Source: Desulfocurvibacter africanus subsp. africanus DSM 2603 (lineage in GTDB: Bacteria > Desulfobacterota > Desulfovibrionia > Desulfovibrionales > Desulfovibrionaceae). From it: a stretch of 64,000 bases of DNA. Shown here in pieces: positions 17,214 through 27,733 of this stretch. Made by a program: the position numbers and the translations under genes. The notes below the pieces were generated by a model, which did not search any database, had not been told where the DNA came from, and saw only the letters and a list, made by a program, of their open reading frames with translations. The first letter of the stretch is position 1, and each line of letters opens with the position of its first letter. The stretch covers positions 1-64,000 of the forward strand of contig NZ_AULZ01000020.1 in NCBI RefSeq assembly GCF_000422545.1, in the 5' to 3' direction.

Positions 17214-18011
17214 ATGATCCTGACCATCGAAGCGCTCAACAAGCGTTTTGGCGGGCTCATGGCACTGACCGATGTCAGCCTAGTCGTGGAAGCCGGGACC
17301 ATTTTCGGCATTATCGGCCCAAACGGCGCGGGCAAAACGACTCTGTTCAACTGTATAGCCGGCGCGATCAAGCCAAGCTCCGGGCGTATCACCCTTCATG
17401 GGCTCCAAGCTCAGCGTTGGTTCTCGGGACGCAATAGCGGCGAAGGCTGCAGGATTGACGGCCTTCGCCCCGACCGATTGGCGAGCCTGGGGATTGCCCG
17501 CACCTTCCAGAATATTCGGCTCTTCGCAGAATTAAGCGTACTGGATAACGTGCGCGTGGGACGACACGTCCGCTCGCGCCAAGGTTTCTGGGGCGCGGCT
17601 TTACGCCTGCCTGTTCAGAGGCGTGAGGAGCGCGAGATCGAAGAGGCCGCCCGTCGCCAACTGGCCTTCGTAGGTCTGGAGGCCAAGACCGAAGTTCCCG
17701 CCGGCAGTTTGTCTTATGGGGATCAGCGTAGGCTGGAAATAGCCAGGGCGCTTGCCTGCGAACCGAGACTGCTGCTTCTGGATGAGCCGGCCGCGGGCAT
17801 GAATCCTCGCGAAACCGCTGGCTTGGTGGAACTTATCGGACAGGTTGCGGACTCGGGGGTGACCGTGGTGCTCATTGAACATGACATGCGCCTGGTCATG
17901 AGCCTGTGCCAGCGTCTGGCCGTGCTGGACCACGGAATCAAGATTGCCGACGGTGATCCCCGTGATGTGCGAGAGGATCCCAGGGTCGTGGAGGCCTATC
18001 TCGGCCGCTGA
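17214..18011 (+). CDS. Second LivG-like ABC ATPase
   Basis: 265 residues from the ATG at 17214 (a TTG two codons earlier is the alternative). All motifs are intact: GPNGAGKTTLF, ARTFQNIRLF, LSYGDQRRLEIARALA, LLLLDEPAAGMNP and LIEHDMRLV. It is clearly a LivG paralogue, diverged from the one 1.5 kb upstream. No further permease or binding protein follows, so it either substitutes for LivG in the same importer or serves a permease encoded elsewhere. The 59-bp gap after livF shows no terminator. Confidence 0.85.
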   Translation: MILTIEALNKRFGGLMALTDVSLVVEAGTIFGIIGPNGAGKTTLFNCIAGAIKPSSGRITLHGLQAQRWFSGRNSGEGCRIDGLRPDRLASLGIARTFQNIRLFAELSVLDNVRVGRHVRSRQGFWGAALRLPVQRREEREIEEAARRQLAFVGLEAKTEVPAGSLSYGDQRRLEIARALACEPRLLLLDEPAAGMNPRETAGLVELIGQVADSGVTVVLIEHDMRLVMSLCQRLAVLDHGIKIADGDPRDVREDPRVVEAYLGR

Positions 18012-18238
18012 GTCGTTCGCACGTCAGCGTCTGCCTTGTCTGGTAACCTTCGACTGGATGGTTGCCAGAAGCCTTCCCAAGGTATATTCTGTGTAGATAT
18101 TCATTTGATGGGGATGCGACATCCCTCTGCCCAGCACGAGCATAAAAGCAATACATGATCATGGCCGCCATTGTCCCGCGCGGACCTATAGGGAACCGAT
18201 ACCGGCGGCTACGTGAGCCATACCTGAGGGAGGTTTGC

Positions 18239-19696
18239 ATGGACAAGATTAGGGGCCAGGCGCTGACATTCGATGATGTGCTCCTCGTACCCGCCTATTC
18301 CGAAGTTACACCGGACTTGGCGGATGTATCGACGCAACTTACGCCCACCATCAGGCTGAACATTCCCATCATCAGCGCCGCCATGGACACGGTCACCGAA
18401 TCGGGCATGGCCATTGCCATGGCCCGTCAAGGCGGAGTGGGCGTAATCCACAAGAATTTATCCATTGAAGATCATGTGTACGAGATCGGCAAGGTCAAGA
18501 AGTCCGAGAGCGGCATGATCCACGACCCCGTGACCATCAGCCCCGAGTTGACCGTGGGGCAGGCTTTGGACCTCATGGGCGAGTACCGCATCTCCGGACT
18601 GCCAGTGGTAGAGGGCGACCGACTGGTGGGTATCTTGACCAACCGTGACGTGCGATTCGTGACGGATATGTCCTCCAAGGTCGCGGACGTCATGACCAGC
18701 AAGCGGCTCGTCACCGTGCCCGAGGGCACTACGCTCGAAGAAGCCAAGATGCACCTGCATGAGGCGCGCATCGAGAAGCTTCTCGTGGTTGACGAGAATA
18801 ATAAGCTTAAGGGCCTCATCACCATTAAGGACATTGAGAAAAAGGGCAAATACCCGAATTCATGCAAGGATGAAAAGGGCAGGCTGCGTGTGGGAGGCGC
18901 GGTGGGTGTGGGCGCGGACCGCGATCCTCGGGCCGAGGCACTCATCAGGGCCGGTGCCGATTTTTTGGTGCTCGACTCGGCCCATGGCCATTCCAGGAAT
19001 ATTCTTCGCGCCGTGGAGGCGCTCAAATCGCAATTCCCCAATACGCAACTCGTGGCCGGCAATGTGGCGACCTATGAAGGCGCCAAAGCGCTAATCAAGG
19101 CCGGAGCCGATACGGTCAAGGTGGGCATCGGCCCAGGCTCCATCTGCACCACGCGCATTGTGGCTGGCGTTGGTGTGCCCCAGGTCACGGCCATTATGGA
19201 AGCGGTTCGTGCCTGTCGCGAGTATGACCGCTGCTGCATCGCTGATGGGGGCATCAAATTTTCGGGCGACGTCGTCAAGGCCATTGCCTCGGGCGCGGAT
19301 ACGGTCATGATCGGCAGCCTGTTGGCGGGTACCGAGGAGAGTCCGGGCGAAACCATCCTCTATCAGGGTCGCACCTACAAGATCTATCGGGGCATGGGCT
19401 CCATCGACGCCATGCGCGAAGGCAGCAAGGACCGCTACTTCCAAGAGAAAGCCTCCAAGTTCGTGCCCGAGGGCATCGTGGGTCGCGTACCCTATAAGGG
19501 CCCGCTAGCCGAGAACATCTACCAGATGGTAGGCGGTCTCAAGTCGGGCATGGGTTATTGTGGCTGCGCCACCATAGCCGACCTTAGGGAAAAAACGAGT
19601 TTCATCCAAATATCCGCAGCGGGGCTGCGTGAGAGTCACGTGCATGACGTGATTATCACCAAGGAATCGCCCAACTATAACATGGACAAGCCGTAA
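18239..19696 (+). CDS. guaB: IMP dehydrogenase
   Basis: 485 residues from the ATG at 18239 (GAGGGAGG upstream). It oxidises IMP to XMP with NAD+, the committed step to GMP. The catalytic loop GPGSICTTR (Cys near residue 303), a CBS pair inserted at about 95-205 ([20 protein letters not shown]) and the flap region [19 protein letters not shown] are visible. Length is normal. guaA follows 121 bp later, giving the usual GMP operon. The 227-bp upstream gap shows only a weak promoter-like TTGCCA/TATTCT pair. Confidence 0.95.
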   Translation: MDKIRGQALTFDDVLLVPAYSEVTPDLADVSTQLTPTIRLNIPIISAAMDTVTESGMAIAMARQGGVGVIHKNLSIEDHVYEIGKVKKSESGMIHDPVTISPELTVGQALDLMGEYRISGLPVVEGDRLVGILTNRDVRFVTDMSSKVADVMTSKRLVTVPEGTTLEEAKMHLHEARIEKLLVVDENNKLKGLITIKDIEKKGKYPNSCKDEKGRLRVGGAVGVGADRDPRAEALIRAGADFLVLDSAHGHSRNILRAVEALKSQFPNTQLVAGNVATYEGAKALIKAGADTVKVGIGPGSICTTRIVAGVGVPQVTAIMEAVRACREYDRCCIADGGIKFSGDVVKAIASGADTVMIGSLLAGTEESPGETILYQGRTYKIYRGMGSIDAMREGSKDRYFQEKASKFVPEGIVGRVPYKGPLAENIYQMVGGLKSGMGYCGCATIADLREKTSFIQISAAGLRESHVHDVIITKESPNYNMDKP

Positions 19697-19817
19697 GCCA
19701 CGTCCTCGACAGGAAAGCTTTTTTTTACTAATGGCCTGAAGGCGTCAGGCAAGGAAACTCGCGGCTGGCAATGCGCAGACCAGAGTGACGCGCCGGAAAC
19801 GATGCCGAGGAGATAGC

Positions 19818-21359
19818 ATGGATAAGGTCGTAATACTGGACTACGGTTCGCAGTACACTCAGCTCATCGCCCGTAGAGTGCGCGAGGCGGGCGTCTATTC
19901 GGAAATTCACCCCTGCACCATCCCTGCGGCCGAACTCAAGGCGCTGAAGCCTGCCGCTTTGATACTTTCCGGAGGCCCGGCCAGCGTGCTTGCTCCAGAG
20001 TCGCCAGGCCTGGATGCCAGTATCCTGGATTGGGGCTTGCCGGTGCTTGGCATCTGTTATGGCATGCAGCTTCTGGCCCATTACCTCGGCGGAAAGGTTC
20101 ATGCGGCCAAGGATCGCGAGTATGGCCGCGCCGATCTCGAGGTAGTGAGCCCTTGCTCTTTGTTCGAAGGTTTGTCCGGCACGGCCGGCAAGCACAAGGT
20201 CTGGATGTCACATGGCGACCATGTGGACACTCCGCCGCAAGGATTCGAGATCCTGGCGCGTACCGGGTCGCTCAAGGTTGCGGCAATGGCCGATGCCAGC
20301 AGGCGCCTGTACGCAATCCAGTTCCATCCCGAGGTGGCCCACACCGATGATGGCGACCTTGTCCTGCGCAATTTCCTGTTCAAGATCGCCGGCCTCAAGC
20401 CGGGTTGGTCAATGGCTTCCTTCGTGGAGTCCACGATCAAGGATCTGCGCGATACGCTTGGTGACGACCATGTGGTCTGCGGCTTGTCGGGAGGCATCGA
20501 TTCCACGGTGGTCGCAGTGCTCCTGCACAAGGCCATCGGTAAGCGGCTGCACTGTATTTTCGTGGATAATGGGCTCCTGCGCATCAATGAGCGCGAGGAG
20601 GTCATCGACTTTCTCACTGAGTCTTTCGACCTGAACCTTAAGTACGTGGAGGCCCAGGAGCTATTCCTCTCCCCTCTTGAGGGCGTCACCGACCCCGAGC
20701 GCAAGCGGAAAATCATCGGTCATAACTTCATCGAGGTTTTCGACGCCGAGGCGCACAAGCTGCAGGGCGTAAAATGGCTCGCTCAGGGCACGCTCTACCC
20801 GGATGTCATCGAGTCCATATCCTTCAAGGGACCTTCGGCGGTCATCAAAAGCCACCATAACGTGGGCGGCCTGCCTGAGAAGATGAACCTAAAGCTCGTG
20901 GAGCCCTTGCGTGAACTGTTCAAGGACGAAGTGCGCAAGGTCGCCTACGAGTTGGGGCTGCCTGACAACATCATCTGGCGCCATCCCTTCCCTGGCCCTG
21001 GATTGGCCATCCGCGTCATAGGCGAAATCACCCGCGAACGTCTGGAAATCCTGCGCCAGGCGGACAAGATCGTGCAGCACGAGCTGCAAGCTTCAGGCTG
21101 GTACAGAAAGGTTTGGCAGGGCTTCGCAGTGCTCCTGCCGCTCAAGACCGTGGGCGTCATGGGTGACGAGCGTTCCTACGAGAGCGTCATCGCCTTGCGC
21201 ATCGTGGACAGCCTGGACGCCATGACCGCGGATTGGACGCGAGTGCCCTCGGAGATACTGGCGCGCATGTCCAATCGTATTATCAACGAGGTAAAGGGCG
21301 TCAACCGTGTGGTACTGGATATCTCCTCCAAGCCGCCCAGCACCATAGAGTGGGAATAG
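19818..21359 (+). CDS. guaA: GMP synthase (glutamine-hydrolysing)
   Basis: 513 residues from the ATG at 19818 (GAGGAG upstream). The N-terminal glutaminase domain has the nucleophile in GICYGMQL (Cys near 79) and the His-Glu pair in FHPEVAHT. The ATP pyrophosphatase domain has the PP-loop SGGIDST near 223. The C-terminus [12 protein letters not shown] is the universal GMP-binding end. It converts XMP to GMP and completes the pathway started by guaB. Confidence 0.96.
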   Translation: MDKVVILDYGSQYTQLIARRVREAGVYSEIHPCTIPAAELKALKPAALILSGGPASVLAPESPGLDASILDWGLPVLGICYGMQLLAHYLGGKVHAAKDREYGRADLEVVSPCSLFEGLSGTAGKHKVWMSHGDHVDTPPQGFEILARTGSLKVAAMADASRRLYAIQFHPEVAHTDDGDLVLRNFLFKIAGLKPGWSMASFVESTIKDLRDTLGDDHVVCGLSGGIDSTVVAVLLHKAIGKRLHCIFVDNGLLRINEREEVIDFLTESFDLNLKYVEAQELFLSPLEGVTDPERKRKIIGHNFIEVFDAEAHKLQGVKWLAQGTLYPDVIESISFKGPSAVIKSHHNVGGLPEKMNLKLVEPLRELFKDEVRKVAYELGLPDNIIWRHPFPGPGLAIRVIGEITRERLEILRQADKIVQHELQASGWYRKVWQGFAVLLPLKTVGVMGDERSYESVIALRIVDSLDAMTADWTRVPSEILARMSNRIINEVKGVNRVVLDISSKPPSTIEWE

Positions 21360-21434
21360 CAGTCCCGGCGGAGTAGAGGAACAACCGCAGACGACGGCTG
21401 GGAATGAGTCCTGGCCGTCCATGGATGTGAGACT

Positions 21435-21890
21435 ATGTTCGGCATTGGAACCACCGAGCTGCTGATCATTATTCTCGTGGCGCTCGTCGTACTCGGCCCG
21501 AGCAAGTTGCCCGAGATCATGAAGACCGTGGGCAAAGGTTTTGCGGAATTCAAGCGCTTAAGCACGGACGTCAAATCGACCTTGGACGCCGAAGTCTCGC
21601 GTGCTGAGCGCGATGAGCGGCGCAAGGAAAAGGAACTCGCCGAGAAAAAGGCCAAGGCCCGCGAGGAATCCGCCAAAAAGGCCGAGAAGGACGAGGCATC
21701 CTTGGGCGAACAGGGGGGCGAAGCTGGTCAGGCCGATTTATCCAAGCCAGTTGACGATGCCGCGCCTACTCGTCCCGAAGCTCAGTCCGGTCCGGTCGTT
21801 GATGTTCAATCCAGTGGGCCCGTGGCCGAAACCGTGTCCAAGACGCCCACGTCCGCTGACAAGGACAAGCCCGGAGGGGACAAGGCATGA
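21435..21890 (+). CDS. tatB: Sec-independent translocase TatB
   Basis: 151 residues: a short N-terminal transmembrane helix (FGIGTTELLIIILVALVVLGP) with the TatA/B hinge Gly-Pro, an amphipathic helix (PEIMKTVGKGFAEFKRL), and a long charged Lys/Glu-rich tail. The opening MFGIGTTELL with an acidic residue in the membrane helix is closer to TatB than TatA. It is coupled to tatC by a four-base overlap, as expected for the receptor complex that recognises twin-arginine signals. Confidence 0.88.
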   Translation: MFGIGTTELLIIILVALVVLGPSKLPEIMKTVGKGFAEFKRLSTDVKSTLDAEVSRAERDERRKEKELAEKKAKAREESAKKAEKDEASLGEQGGEAGQADLSKPVDDAAPTRPEAQSGPVVDVQSSGPVAETVSKTPTSADKDKPGGDKA

Positions 21891-22786
21891 GCCAGGACAA
21901 GGACAGCCTGGAGTCTTCATCCGGTGATCAGGTCGGCTTAGCAGATTCTTCCGAGGCGATTGAGGGAGGAGACGCGGTTTCCGCCAGCTCCGACAGCCAG
22001 CCCGAAGATCAGCCCGAAGAGAAAGCCTCCGACGAGATGACCCTTACCGAGCACCTTAATGAGTTGCGCAAGCGGCTTATACGCTCCTTTATTGCCGTAT
22101 TCGTGGGTTTTCTGGCCTGCTACGCATTTGCCGAGCAGCTTTTTGACATCCTTATGGAGCCCATGGTGCAGGTGCTCCATAACAGCAACTTTATTTACAC
22201 TTACCCGCCAGAAGCCTTCTTCACGTACCTCAAAGTCTCCTTTGTAGCCGGCTTCTTTCTCGTCAGCCCCTACCTTTTTTATCAAGTTTGGCTTTTCGTG
22301 GCTCCGGGGTTGTATCAGAATGAACGCAAGTACTTGGTGCCCATAGCTATTTTTTCTGCGGTCTTCTTCACTGTCGGGGCGTTATTCGGCTATTTCGTGG
22401 TATTCCCCTTCGGCTTCGAGTTCTTCGCCTCCTACTCCACGGACAAGATAGTTTTTACGCCCAAGCTCAGTGAATACTTGAGCTTCGCGCTCAAGCTCCT
22501 GTTCGCCTTCGGCGTTGTCTTCGAGCTGCCGCTGGTCATCTTCTTCCTGGCCCGATTGGGGTTGGTCACGGCCCAGGGTCTGCGCCGGGTGCGCAAGTAC
22601 GCCATCCTGGTCATCTTCATCGTGGCGGCCATCCTCACTCCGCCCGATGTGTTCACTCAGACCCTCATGGCCGGACCAATGATTCTTCTCTATGAGTTTG
22701 GCATCATCGCGGCGCATCTCTTTGGGAAGGAAAAGAAGAAACCGGCTGCGGATGAAGACGAGGAAAACAGCGCAGAGGCCGAATAG
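21887..22786 (+). CDS. tatC: Sec-independent translocase TatC
   Basis: 299 residues. An unusually long acidic N-terminal extension (about 45 residues, Glu/Ser/Asp-rich) precedes the TatC start motif [14 protein letters not shown]. Six transmembrane segments follow, with [13 protein letters not shown] in the first cytoplasmic/periplasmic loops. An acidic C-terminal tail ([11 protein letters not shown]) closes the protein. TatC binds the twin-arginine motif of folded export substrates such as periplasmic hydrogenases and reductases. Confidence 0.94.
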   Translation: MSQDKDSLESSSGDQVGLADSSEAIEGGDAVSASSDSQPEDQPEEKASDEMTLTEHLNELRKRLIRSFIAVFVGFLACYAFAEQLFDILMEPMVQVLHNSNFIYTYPPEAFFTYLKVSFVAGFFLVSPYLFYQVWLFVAPGLYQNERKYLVPIAIFSAVFFTVGALFGYFVVFPFGFEFFASYSTDKIVFTPKLSEYLSFALKLLFAFGVVFELPLVIFFLARLGLVTAQGLRRVRKYAILVIFIVAAILTPPDVFTQTLMAGPMILLYEFGIIAAHLFGKEKKKPAADEDEENSAEAE

Positions 22787-22878
22787 CTTATCCCCGGCTC
22801 CCCGGACATAGCATCCGAGAGCGTCGTTGTTCCCAGGGGGGCATTTCGTGTAGCATTGCTCAGCACAAGGGGAATCGC

Positions 22879-23472
22879 ATGAATCCGCGCAATGCGGCCG
22901 TAAGCCGCGAAACCAGGGAAACGTGCATTAACGTACGCCTCGACCTAGATGGCACGGGCAAGACAGAGGTCAGTACAGGCTTCGGGTTCGCCGATCATAT
23001 GCTTACGCTCATGGCTTTCTGGGCCGGTTTTGATCTGAACCTGTCCTGTCGTGGCGACCTGCATATTGATGCGCATCATACCCTGGAGGATGTGGGCTTG
23101 TGCCTGGGCCAGTGCCTGGCCGAAGCCTTGGGCGACCGTGCGGGCATCGAGCGCGTGGGTTGGGCCAAGGTCCCCATGGACGAGGCCTTGGCCGAAGCGG
23201 TCGTCGACCTTTCGGGCCGGGCCTGGCTCGTCTACAGAGAGAATGCCGTCCTGCCGCCGGTTATCGCTGGCGAGGAAAAAGACATCTGGCGCGAGTTCTT
23301 CAAGTCGTTTGCCGCCAAGGCCGGCATGAATCTCCACGTCACTCTGGAATATGGCCAAAATGGCCATCACCTGCTGGAAGCGGCCTTTAAAGCTCTTGGA
23401 TTGTCGTTACGTCGAGCAGTGTCCCGTGGACGCAGCGGAGTGCCGAGCACCAAGGGGGCGCTGGACGCATGA
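22879..23472 (+). CDS. hisB: Imidazoleglycerol-phosphate dehydratase
   Basis: 197 residues, the usual length of a monofunctional HisB. The metal-binding His motifs are present: [27 protein letters not shown] and the late [16 protein letters not shown]. It catalyses the sixth step of histidine synthesis (IGP to imidazole-acetol phosphate). Its stop overlaps the next gene, and hisA follows that, so three genes are co-translated. Confidence 0.95.
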   Translation: MNPRNAAVSRETRETCINVRLDLDGTGKTEVSTGFGFADHMLTLMAFWAGFDLNLSCRGDLHIDAHHTLEDVGLCLGQCLAEALGDRAGIERVGWAKVPMDEALAEAVVDLSGRAWLVYRENAVLPPVIAGEEKDIWREFFKSFAAKAGMNLHVTLEYGQNGHHLLEAAFKALGLSLRRAVSRGRSGVPSTKGALDA

Positions 23473-24116
23473 CCCACAGCGTGCGCCTTAGGATTGTCCT
23501 GCTCTTGCTCGGCGCAAGCCTGACGGCGGCTTGCGCTGCCGGAGCCCCTGCCCTGGAAAGGCCCGAAGGCTCCACCTTGGCGGTGGCGGGCTTCACCAAT
23601 CCTCAAAACACGTGGGAGCTTCTGGCCGGCTGCCTGCCGGAGCAGTGCGTGCTGGTAGAGGAGCGCGTGCTCAACAAGCTTGATCTCGCGTTCGAAGAGG
23701 TCTTGCGCGATGAGGACGTGAACTTCATCTCGCAGTCCAGGGTCAGCGGGTGCCGGGAAGTCGTGTCTCGCGAGCCCCAGGCGCAGCAGCGCATGGCCGC
23801 ATTGCGCTACTGGCTGCAAGTTGGCAAGTGCATTCCGGCGGATTACCTGCTCGTTCCCCAACTCGTCTTTTATCACGAGCGCAGGGGCGGAGACTGGGGA
23901 GCCGAAGAACCGGCTAGCGTGATCATGGATTTTTTCCTGCTGGATGTGGGCAATGGGACCATCCTGCGTAGATATAGGTTTGAGGAAACCCAGCAGCCGC
24001 TTAGTGAGAACCTGTTGGATGTGGACAAGTTCGTCAACCGGGGCGGCAAATGGATCTCGGCCGAGGAACTGACCCAGGAAGGCATTGAGCAGGCCATAAA
24101 GGAGCTCGGACTGTGA
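23469..24116 (+). CDS. Lipoprotein of unknown function between hisB and hisA
   Basis: 215 residues with a signal peptide ending in a lipobox (LTAAC, Cys at about 22). The mature part contains four more cysteines spaced through the first two thirds, and reads as a soluble periplasmic domain with no family I recognise. It overlaps hisB by four bases and hisA by four bases, an unusual place for an envelope protein. Co-translation may be a conserved gene-order accident. Function unknown. Confidence 0.75.
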   Translation: MTHSVRLRIVLLLLGASLTAACAAGAPALERPEGSTLAVAGFTNPQNTWELLAGCLPEQCVLVEERVLNKLDLAFEEVLRDEDVNFISQSRVSGCREVVSREPQAQQRMAALRYWLQVGKCIPADYLLVPQLVFYHERRGGDWGAEEPASVIMDFFLLDVGNGTILRRYRFEETQQPLSENLLDVDKFVNRGGKWISAEELTQEGIEQAIKELGL

Positions 24117-24841
24117 TTCTTTTTCCGGCAGTGGACATCAAGGACGGCCAATGCGTGCGCCTGCGCCAGGGGCGCAAGGATGAAGTGACCGTCTTTTCAG
24201 CCGATCCGCTCTCCATGGCCAGCCATTGGGCTTCGCAAGGCGCCCGCTGGTTGCATGTAATTGATCTCGACGGGGCCTTTGACGGTCGACCCAAGAACTT
24301 CGATCTCGTGGCATCGATCTGTTCCGCGCTCTCCATCCCGGTACAGCTTGGCGGTGGCGTTCGGGATCTGGACACCGCCAAGGCGTATATCGATGCGGGC
24401 GTGGAACGGCTCATCATCGGCACCATGGCGCTGGAAGATCAGCAGGGTTTCGGCCGTCTGTGCGCCGAATTGCCCGGCCGCATCGGCGTGTCTCTGGATG
24501 CGGTGGATGGCCGGCTCAAGACCAAGGGCTGGGTCCATGATGCTGGCCTGGCTGTTTCCGATGTTTTGCCCAGGCTCACGGACCAGGGCGCATCCTTCAT
24601 TATCTATACTGACATCGGCCGCGACGGCATGCAGAGTGGAGTCAACCTGGAAGCGTTGGGACACTTGCTCGCACACACGGAACTGCCGGTTATCGTCGCC
24701 GGCGGCGTGGCCACTCTTGAGGATGTGCAAGTACTCGCTCCCCTGGAAACCCAGGGCCTTGAAGGCATCATCACCGGCAAAGCCATCTACGCTGGCAGTC
24801 TCGATTTCGCGGCTGCCGTGCGATGGCTTGATAACAGGTAG
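24113..24841 (+). CDS. hisA: ProFAR isomerase HisA
   Basis: 242 residues from a GTG that overlaps the previous stop. A TIM barrel with the two catalytic aspartates visible: [14 protein letters not shown] at the start and [14 protein letters not shown] near residue 165. The phosphate-binding loops are VQLGGGVRD and [10 protein letters not shown]. It isomerises ProFAR to PRFAR, the fourth step of histidine synthesis. hisB two genes upstream and hisD at the right edge of the window belong to the same pathway. Confidence 0.95.
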   Translation: MILFPAVDIKDGQCVRLRQGRKDEVTVFSADPLSMASHWASQGARWLHVIDLDGAFDGRPKNFDLVASICSALSIPVQLGGGVRDLDTAKAYIDAGVERLIIGTMALEDQQGFGRLCAELPGRIGVSLDAVDGRLKTKGWVHDAGLAVSDVLPRLTDQGASFIIYTDIGRDGMQSGVNLEALGHLLAHTELPVIVAGGVATLEDVQVLAPLETQGLEGIITGKAIYAGSLDFAAAVRWLDNR

Positions 24842-24885
24842 ACTGGCTTCAAGTTCAAGCCGATTCAAATAAAAGGAGGAAACGC

Positions 24886-25095
24886 ATGGCCATGGAGCAG
24901 ATCACCGTCAAGGGCATGAGGTGCCAGCATTGCGTCAAATCCGTCACCCAGGCTTTAGAGGCTCTGGACGGGATCGGTAAAGTCAAGGTGGATTTAGAAA
25001 GCGGCATGGTCATGTACGAAACCGGCAAGCCCGTGGATAAAGCGACTGTTCGCAAGGCCATCACGGACGTGGGCTTCGAGGTCGTGAACACGTAA
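24886..25095 (+). CDS. Heavy-metal-associated domain protein (CopZ-like)
   Basis: 69 residues forming one complete HMA domain: TVKGMRCQHCVKSV holds the Cu(I)/Zn-binding CxxC, followed by the typical VDLESGMVMYE strand and a C-terminal DVGFEV. Such small cytoplasmic proteins ferry copper to P-type ATPases or regulators. No partner is adjacent. A strong AAAAGGAGG ribosome site and a terminator right after it suggest it is the last gene of the hisB-hisA run or an independent small unit. Confidence 0.88.
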   Translation: MAMEQITVKGMRCQHCVKSVTQALEALDGIGKVKVDLESGMVMYETGKPVDKATVRKAITDVGFEVVNT

Positions 25096-25114
25096 GGCAT
25101 GAAATAACGCTATT

Positions 25115-25154
25115 CGAACGGCCGACTTCCTAAAGAAGTCGGCCGTTCGTTTTT
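25115..25154 (+). terminator. Strong intrinsic terminator
   Basis: A perfect 15-bp stem (25115-25129 with 25135-25149), a CTAAA loop and five T at once after the stem. It ends the rightward run that finishes with the CopZ-like gene and also faces the end of the leftward LOG-family gene. Confidence 0.93.
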
Positions 25155-25167
25155 GGAGGATGATGGC

Positions 25168-26097
25168 TTACATTTCAGCTTTTGTGACTTGCTTGCCATT
25201 ACGCTTACCGTTTCGGCCTATTTCCTTCGCCAAAATGGTCCAGGCCTCTTCGGCCGTTTCCACATATTGGAAGAGTTTAAGGTCGCGAGCTGCAATAGTG
25301 CCGGCTTCCACTAGGGCCTCGAAGTTTATGACCTTGTTCCAGAACTCGCGGCCGAAAAGGAGCACTGGAATGGGTTCAACCTTGCCGGTCTGGATGAGAG
25401 TCAAGGTTTCGAAGAGCTCGTCCATGGTGCCGAATCCGCCGGGGAAGGCCACCAGTCCCTTGGCGCGCATGAGAAGGTGCATCTTGCGAATGGCGAAGTA
25501 GTGGAACTGAAAGGATAGATCCGGGGTTATGTAAGGATTGGGAGCCTGTTCGAAGGGCAGGACGATATTCAGACCGATGGTTTGGGCGTCTACCTCGTAG
25601 GCTCCGCGATTGGCCGCCTCCATGATGCCTGGGCCGCCACCAGTCATGACCACCAGATTCTGCTCGCACTCCAATTGACAGTTGGTCGATATGAGCCGGC
25701 CGAGAGTTCGTGCTTCCTCGTAGTAGCGGCTGAAGTTCACGGCATATCGGGCGGCGGCTGCACGTTGCCGCAGCTTTGGATCATCCGGCTGTTTTTCAAG
25801 TTCGGCTTCGACCGCGCAGAGCATCTCTTGCGCTTTTGCCGGCTCCGGAACGCGCGCACTGCCGTAGATCACGACAGTGGCGTCAATATTCTGCTCGCGC
25901 ATGAGTAGCTCGGGTTTGAGCAGTTCCAACTGGAGCCGTACAGGACGCAGTTCATCCCTGAGTAGGAAATCGTCATCCTGGAAAGCCAGCTTGTATGAGG
26001 GGGTGCGGGTTTGGGGGGTTTCCTTGCGCAGCTGTGCAGCAAAGGCATCCTCATCAGCCGAGGGGAAGGGACCGCGTTTGAAAGGACCGAATATCAT
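25168..26097 (-). CDS. LOG-family (TIGR00730-type) Rossmann protein
   Basis: 309 residues. The family nucleotide-binding motif is clear: VMTGGGPGIMEAANRGA and PGGFGTMDELFE, the PGGxGTxxE signature of LOG proteins. Members hydrolyse nucleoside 5'-monophosphates to base and ribose phosphate; plant and some bacterial relatives release cytokinins. The long N-terminal half (about 100 residues before the fold) is typical of the longer bacterial subtype. The annotation 'lysine decarboxylase' seen for this family is wrong. Substrate here is unknown. Confidence 0.87.
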   Translation of the reverse strand: MIFGPFKRGPFPSADEDAFAAQLRKETPQTRTPSYKLAFQDDDFLLRDELRPVRLQLELLKPELLMREQNIDATVVIYGSARVPEPAKAQEMLCAVEAELEKQPDDPKLRQRAAAARYAVNFSRYYEEARTLGRLISTNCQLECEQNLVVMTGGGPGIMEAANRGAYEVDAQTIGLNIVLPFEQAPNPYITPDLSFQFHYFAIRKMHLLMRAKGLVAFPGGFGTMDELFETLTLIQTGKVEPIPVLLFGREFWNKVINFEALVEAGTIAARDLKLFQYVETAEEAWTILAKEIGRNGKRNGKQVTKAEM

Positions 26098-26417
26098 GGA
26101 AATGCTAGCTCCTCTTGTATTTTACTAGCTAACGTAATCATCCTGTGGCCAATATTAAAGTTCAGAAAAAGTCGTCTGGCTGAGCCGGGCGTTCTTTGGA
26201 GAAACGCCGAATCATCTTTCTAACTGCTTGAGTGAGATCGTACAAGAATCGGACCATGCAAATAGGAATTTTAATGGCCGGAAAAGAAATTTCATTATCT
26301 CAGGCAGAACAAGCTAACGTTATCTGATGAGAACAAGGATAGAGATTGGCGGGCGTCTATTCGTGGAACAGCCTTGAGGTAGGCTTCGGCGGCGTAACGG
26401 TTCTGGATCGGAAGAAA
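26098..26417. other. Intergenic region, no gene seen
   Basis: About 320 bp, A/T-rich, between the start of the LOG-family gene and the terminator of uraA. It contains two copies of GCTAACGT (about 26129 and 26312) but no frame with a ribosome site. It should hold the LOG-family promoter. Confidence 0.5.
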
Positions 26418-26438
26418 GGGAGGAGCAGCGCTCCTCCC
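26418..26438 (-). terminator. Intrinsic terminator after uraA
   Basis: A 9-bp GC-rich stem (GGGAGGAGC with GCTCCTCCC) with a 3-nt loop lies 13 bp beyond the uraA stop, followed on the leftward strand by a pyrimidine run CTTTCTT. Confidence 0.75.
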
Positions 26439-26451
26439 CAAGCGCAGGAAA

Positions 26452-27690
26452 TTACTCGTGCCGGCCGGGCAGCAGAAGATTGAGCAGCACACCGGCCACG
26501 CCGGCCAGGCCGATGCCGCCCAGGCTGAACTTTCCGATGCCCACGGTCATGCCACCGATGCCGGTGACCAGGATGATGGCTGCGATGGCCAAGTTCCGGG
26601 GTTTCATGAGGTCCTCGCCCGCGCGCACCAATGTGTTGATGCCAACAACGGTGATAGCGCCGAACAGGAGCACCATGATGCCGCCCATGACCGGTACGGG
26701 AATCGTGGACAATACGGCGCCGAGCTTGCCCACGAAGGCCAGCAGGATGGCCGTGAGGGCAGCCCAGGTCATGATGGCTGGATTGAAGACTTTGGTCAGG
26801 GCCACGGCGCCGGTGACTTCGGAGTAGGTCGTATTGGGCGGACCGCCGAGGAAAGAGGCTAGGGAAGTAGCCAGGCCGTCGCCGAGCAGGGTGCGATGCA
26901 AGCCGGGATCTTCCAGATAGTTCTTGCGCGACACCGAGCTTATGGCCAGCACATCGCCCACGTGTTCGATGGCCGGGGCAATGGCCACAGGCAGAATGTA
27001 CAGGATAGCTTCGAGGTTCCACTGCGGAAAAACGAAAGAGGGCAGGGCGATCCATTCGGCTTGGGCTATCTTGGTGAAATCCACCAGACCAAAGAAGAGG
27101 CTCGTAACATATCCCACGGCGATGCCGGACAGGATGGGCACGAGTTTGAGCATGCCCTTGGCCAACAGCGAGACAAGAATCGTTGTACCCAAGGATAGGC
27201 CCGCGACGATAATCGCGGTGGAATAGGGCACAAGCTGCACAGCGCCGTCGCCGGTGCGGCCCGAAGCCATGTGCACGGCCACTGGAGCCAGTATAAGACC
27301 GATGACCATGATGACGGGCCCTGTGACCACGGGCGGTAGCACGCGGCTGATGATACCACTGCCATAGACGCGCACGAGCAGGCTGAGGAGCACGTAGACC
27401 ACGCCTGCCGAAGCCAAGCCGCACATAGTCGCCGGAATGCCCCAGGTCTGTACGCCGTACATGATGGGCGCGATAAAGGCGAAGGAGGAGGCCAGAAATA
27501 CCGGAACCTTACCTTTGGTGAGGATCTGAAAGAGCAGGGTGCCGGCACCGGCGGTGAACAGGCCCACGTTGGGGTCCAGACCGGTAAGCAGAGGCACGAG
27601 GACCAGGGCGCCGAAGGCGACGAACAGCATCTGCGCGCCCAGCAGGCTGTCCCGGAGGCGGAATGAGTATTCGGTGTTGGCTGCGCTCAT
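26452..27690 (-). CDS. uraA: Uracil permease (NCS2 family)
   Basis: 412 residues from the ATG at 27690; the frame extends to 27765 but that part overlaps upp without a ribosome site. A polytopic NCS2 transporter with GAQMLFVAFGALVLVPLLTG at the N-terminus and the substrate-site segment AIAPAIEHVGDVLAI, whose Glu is conserved for nucleobase binding. GPPNTTYSEVTGAV follows. Placement after upp supports uracil rather than xanthine as substrate: proton-coupled uptake feeding direct conversion to UMP. Confidence 0.9.
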   Translation of the reverse strand: MSAANTEYSFRLRDSLLGAQMLFVAFGALVLVPLLTGLDPNVGLFTAGAGTLLFQILTKGKVPVFLASSFAFIAPIMYGVQTWGIPATMCGLASAGVVYVLLSLLVRVYGSGIISRVLPPVVTGPVIMVIGLILAPVAVHMASGRTGDGAVQLVPYSTAIIVAGLSLGTTILVSLLAKGMLKLVPILSGIAVGYVTSLFFGLVDFTKIAQAEWIALPSFVFPQWNLEAILYILPVAIAPAIEHVGDVLAISSVSRKNYLEDPGLHRTLLGDGLATSLASFLGGPPNTTYSEVTGAVALTKVFNPAIMTWAALTAILLAFVGKLGAVLSTIPVPVMGGIMVLLFGAITVVGINTLVRAGEDLMKPRNLAIAAIILVTGIGGMTVGIGKFSLGGIGLAGVAGVLLNLLLPGRHE

Positions 27691-27733
27691 GAAGTCTCCT
27701 GTGACGTGGTTCGCGGTAGCGGAATCGCTGTGT

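Noticed and set aside
26129-26320. Two copies of GCTAACGT upstream of the LOG-family gene
   Set aside because: Only an 8-mer, about 180 bp apart; not enough to propose an operator.
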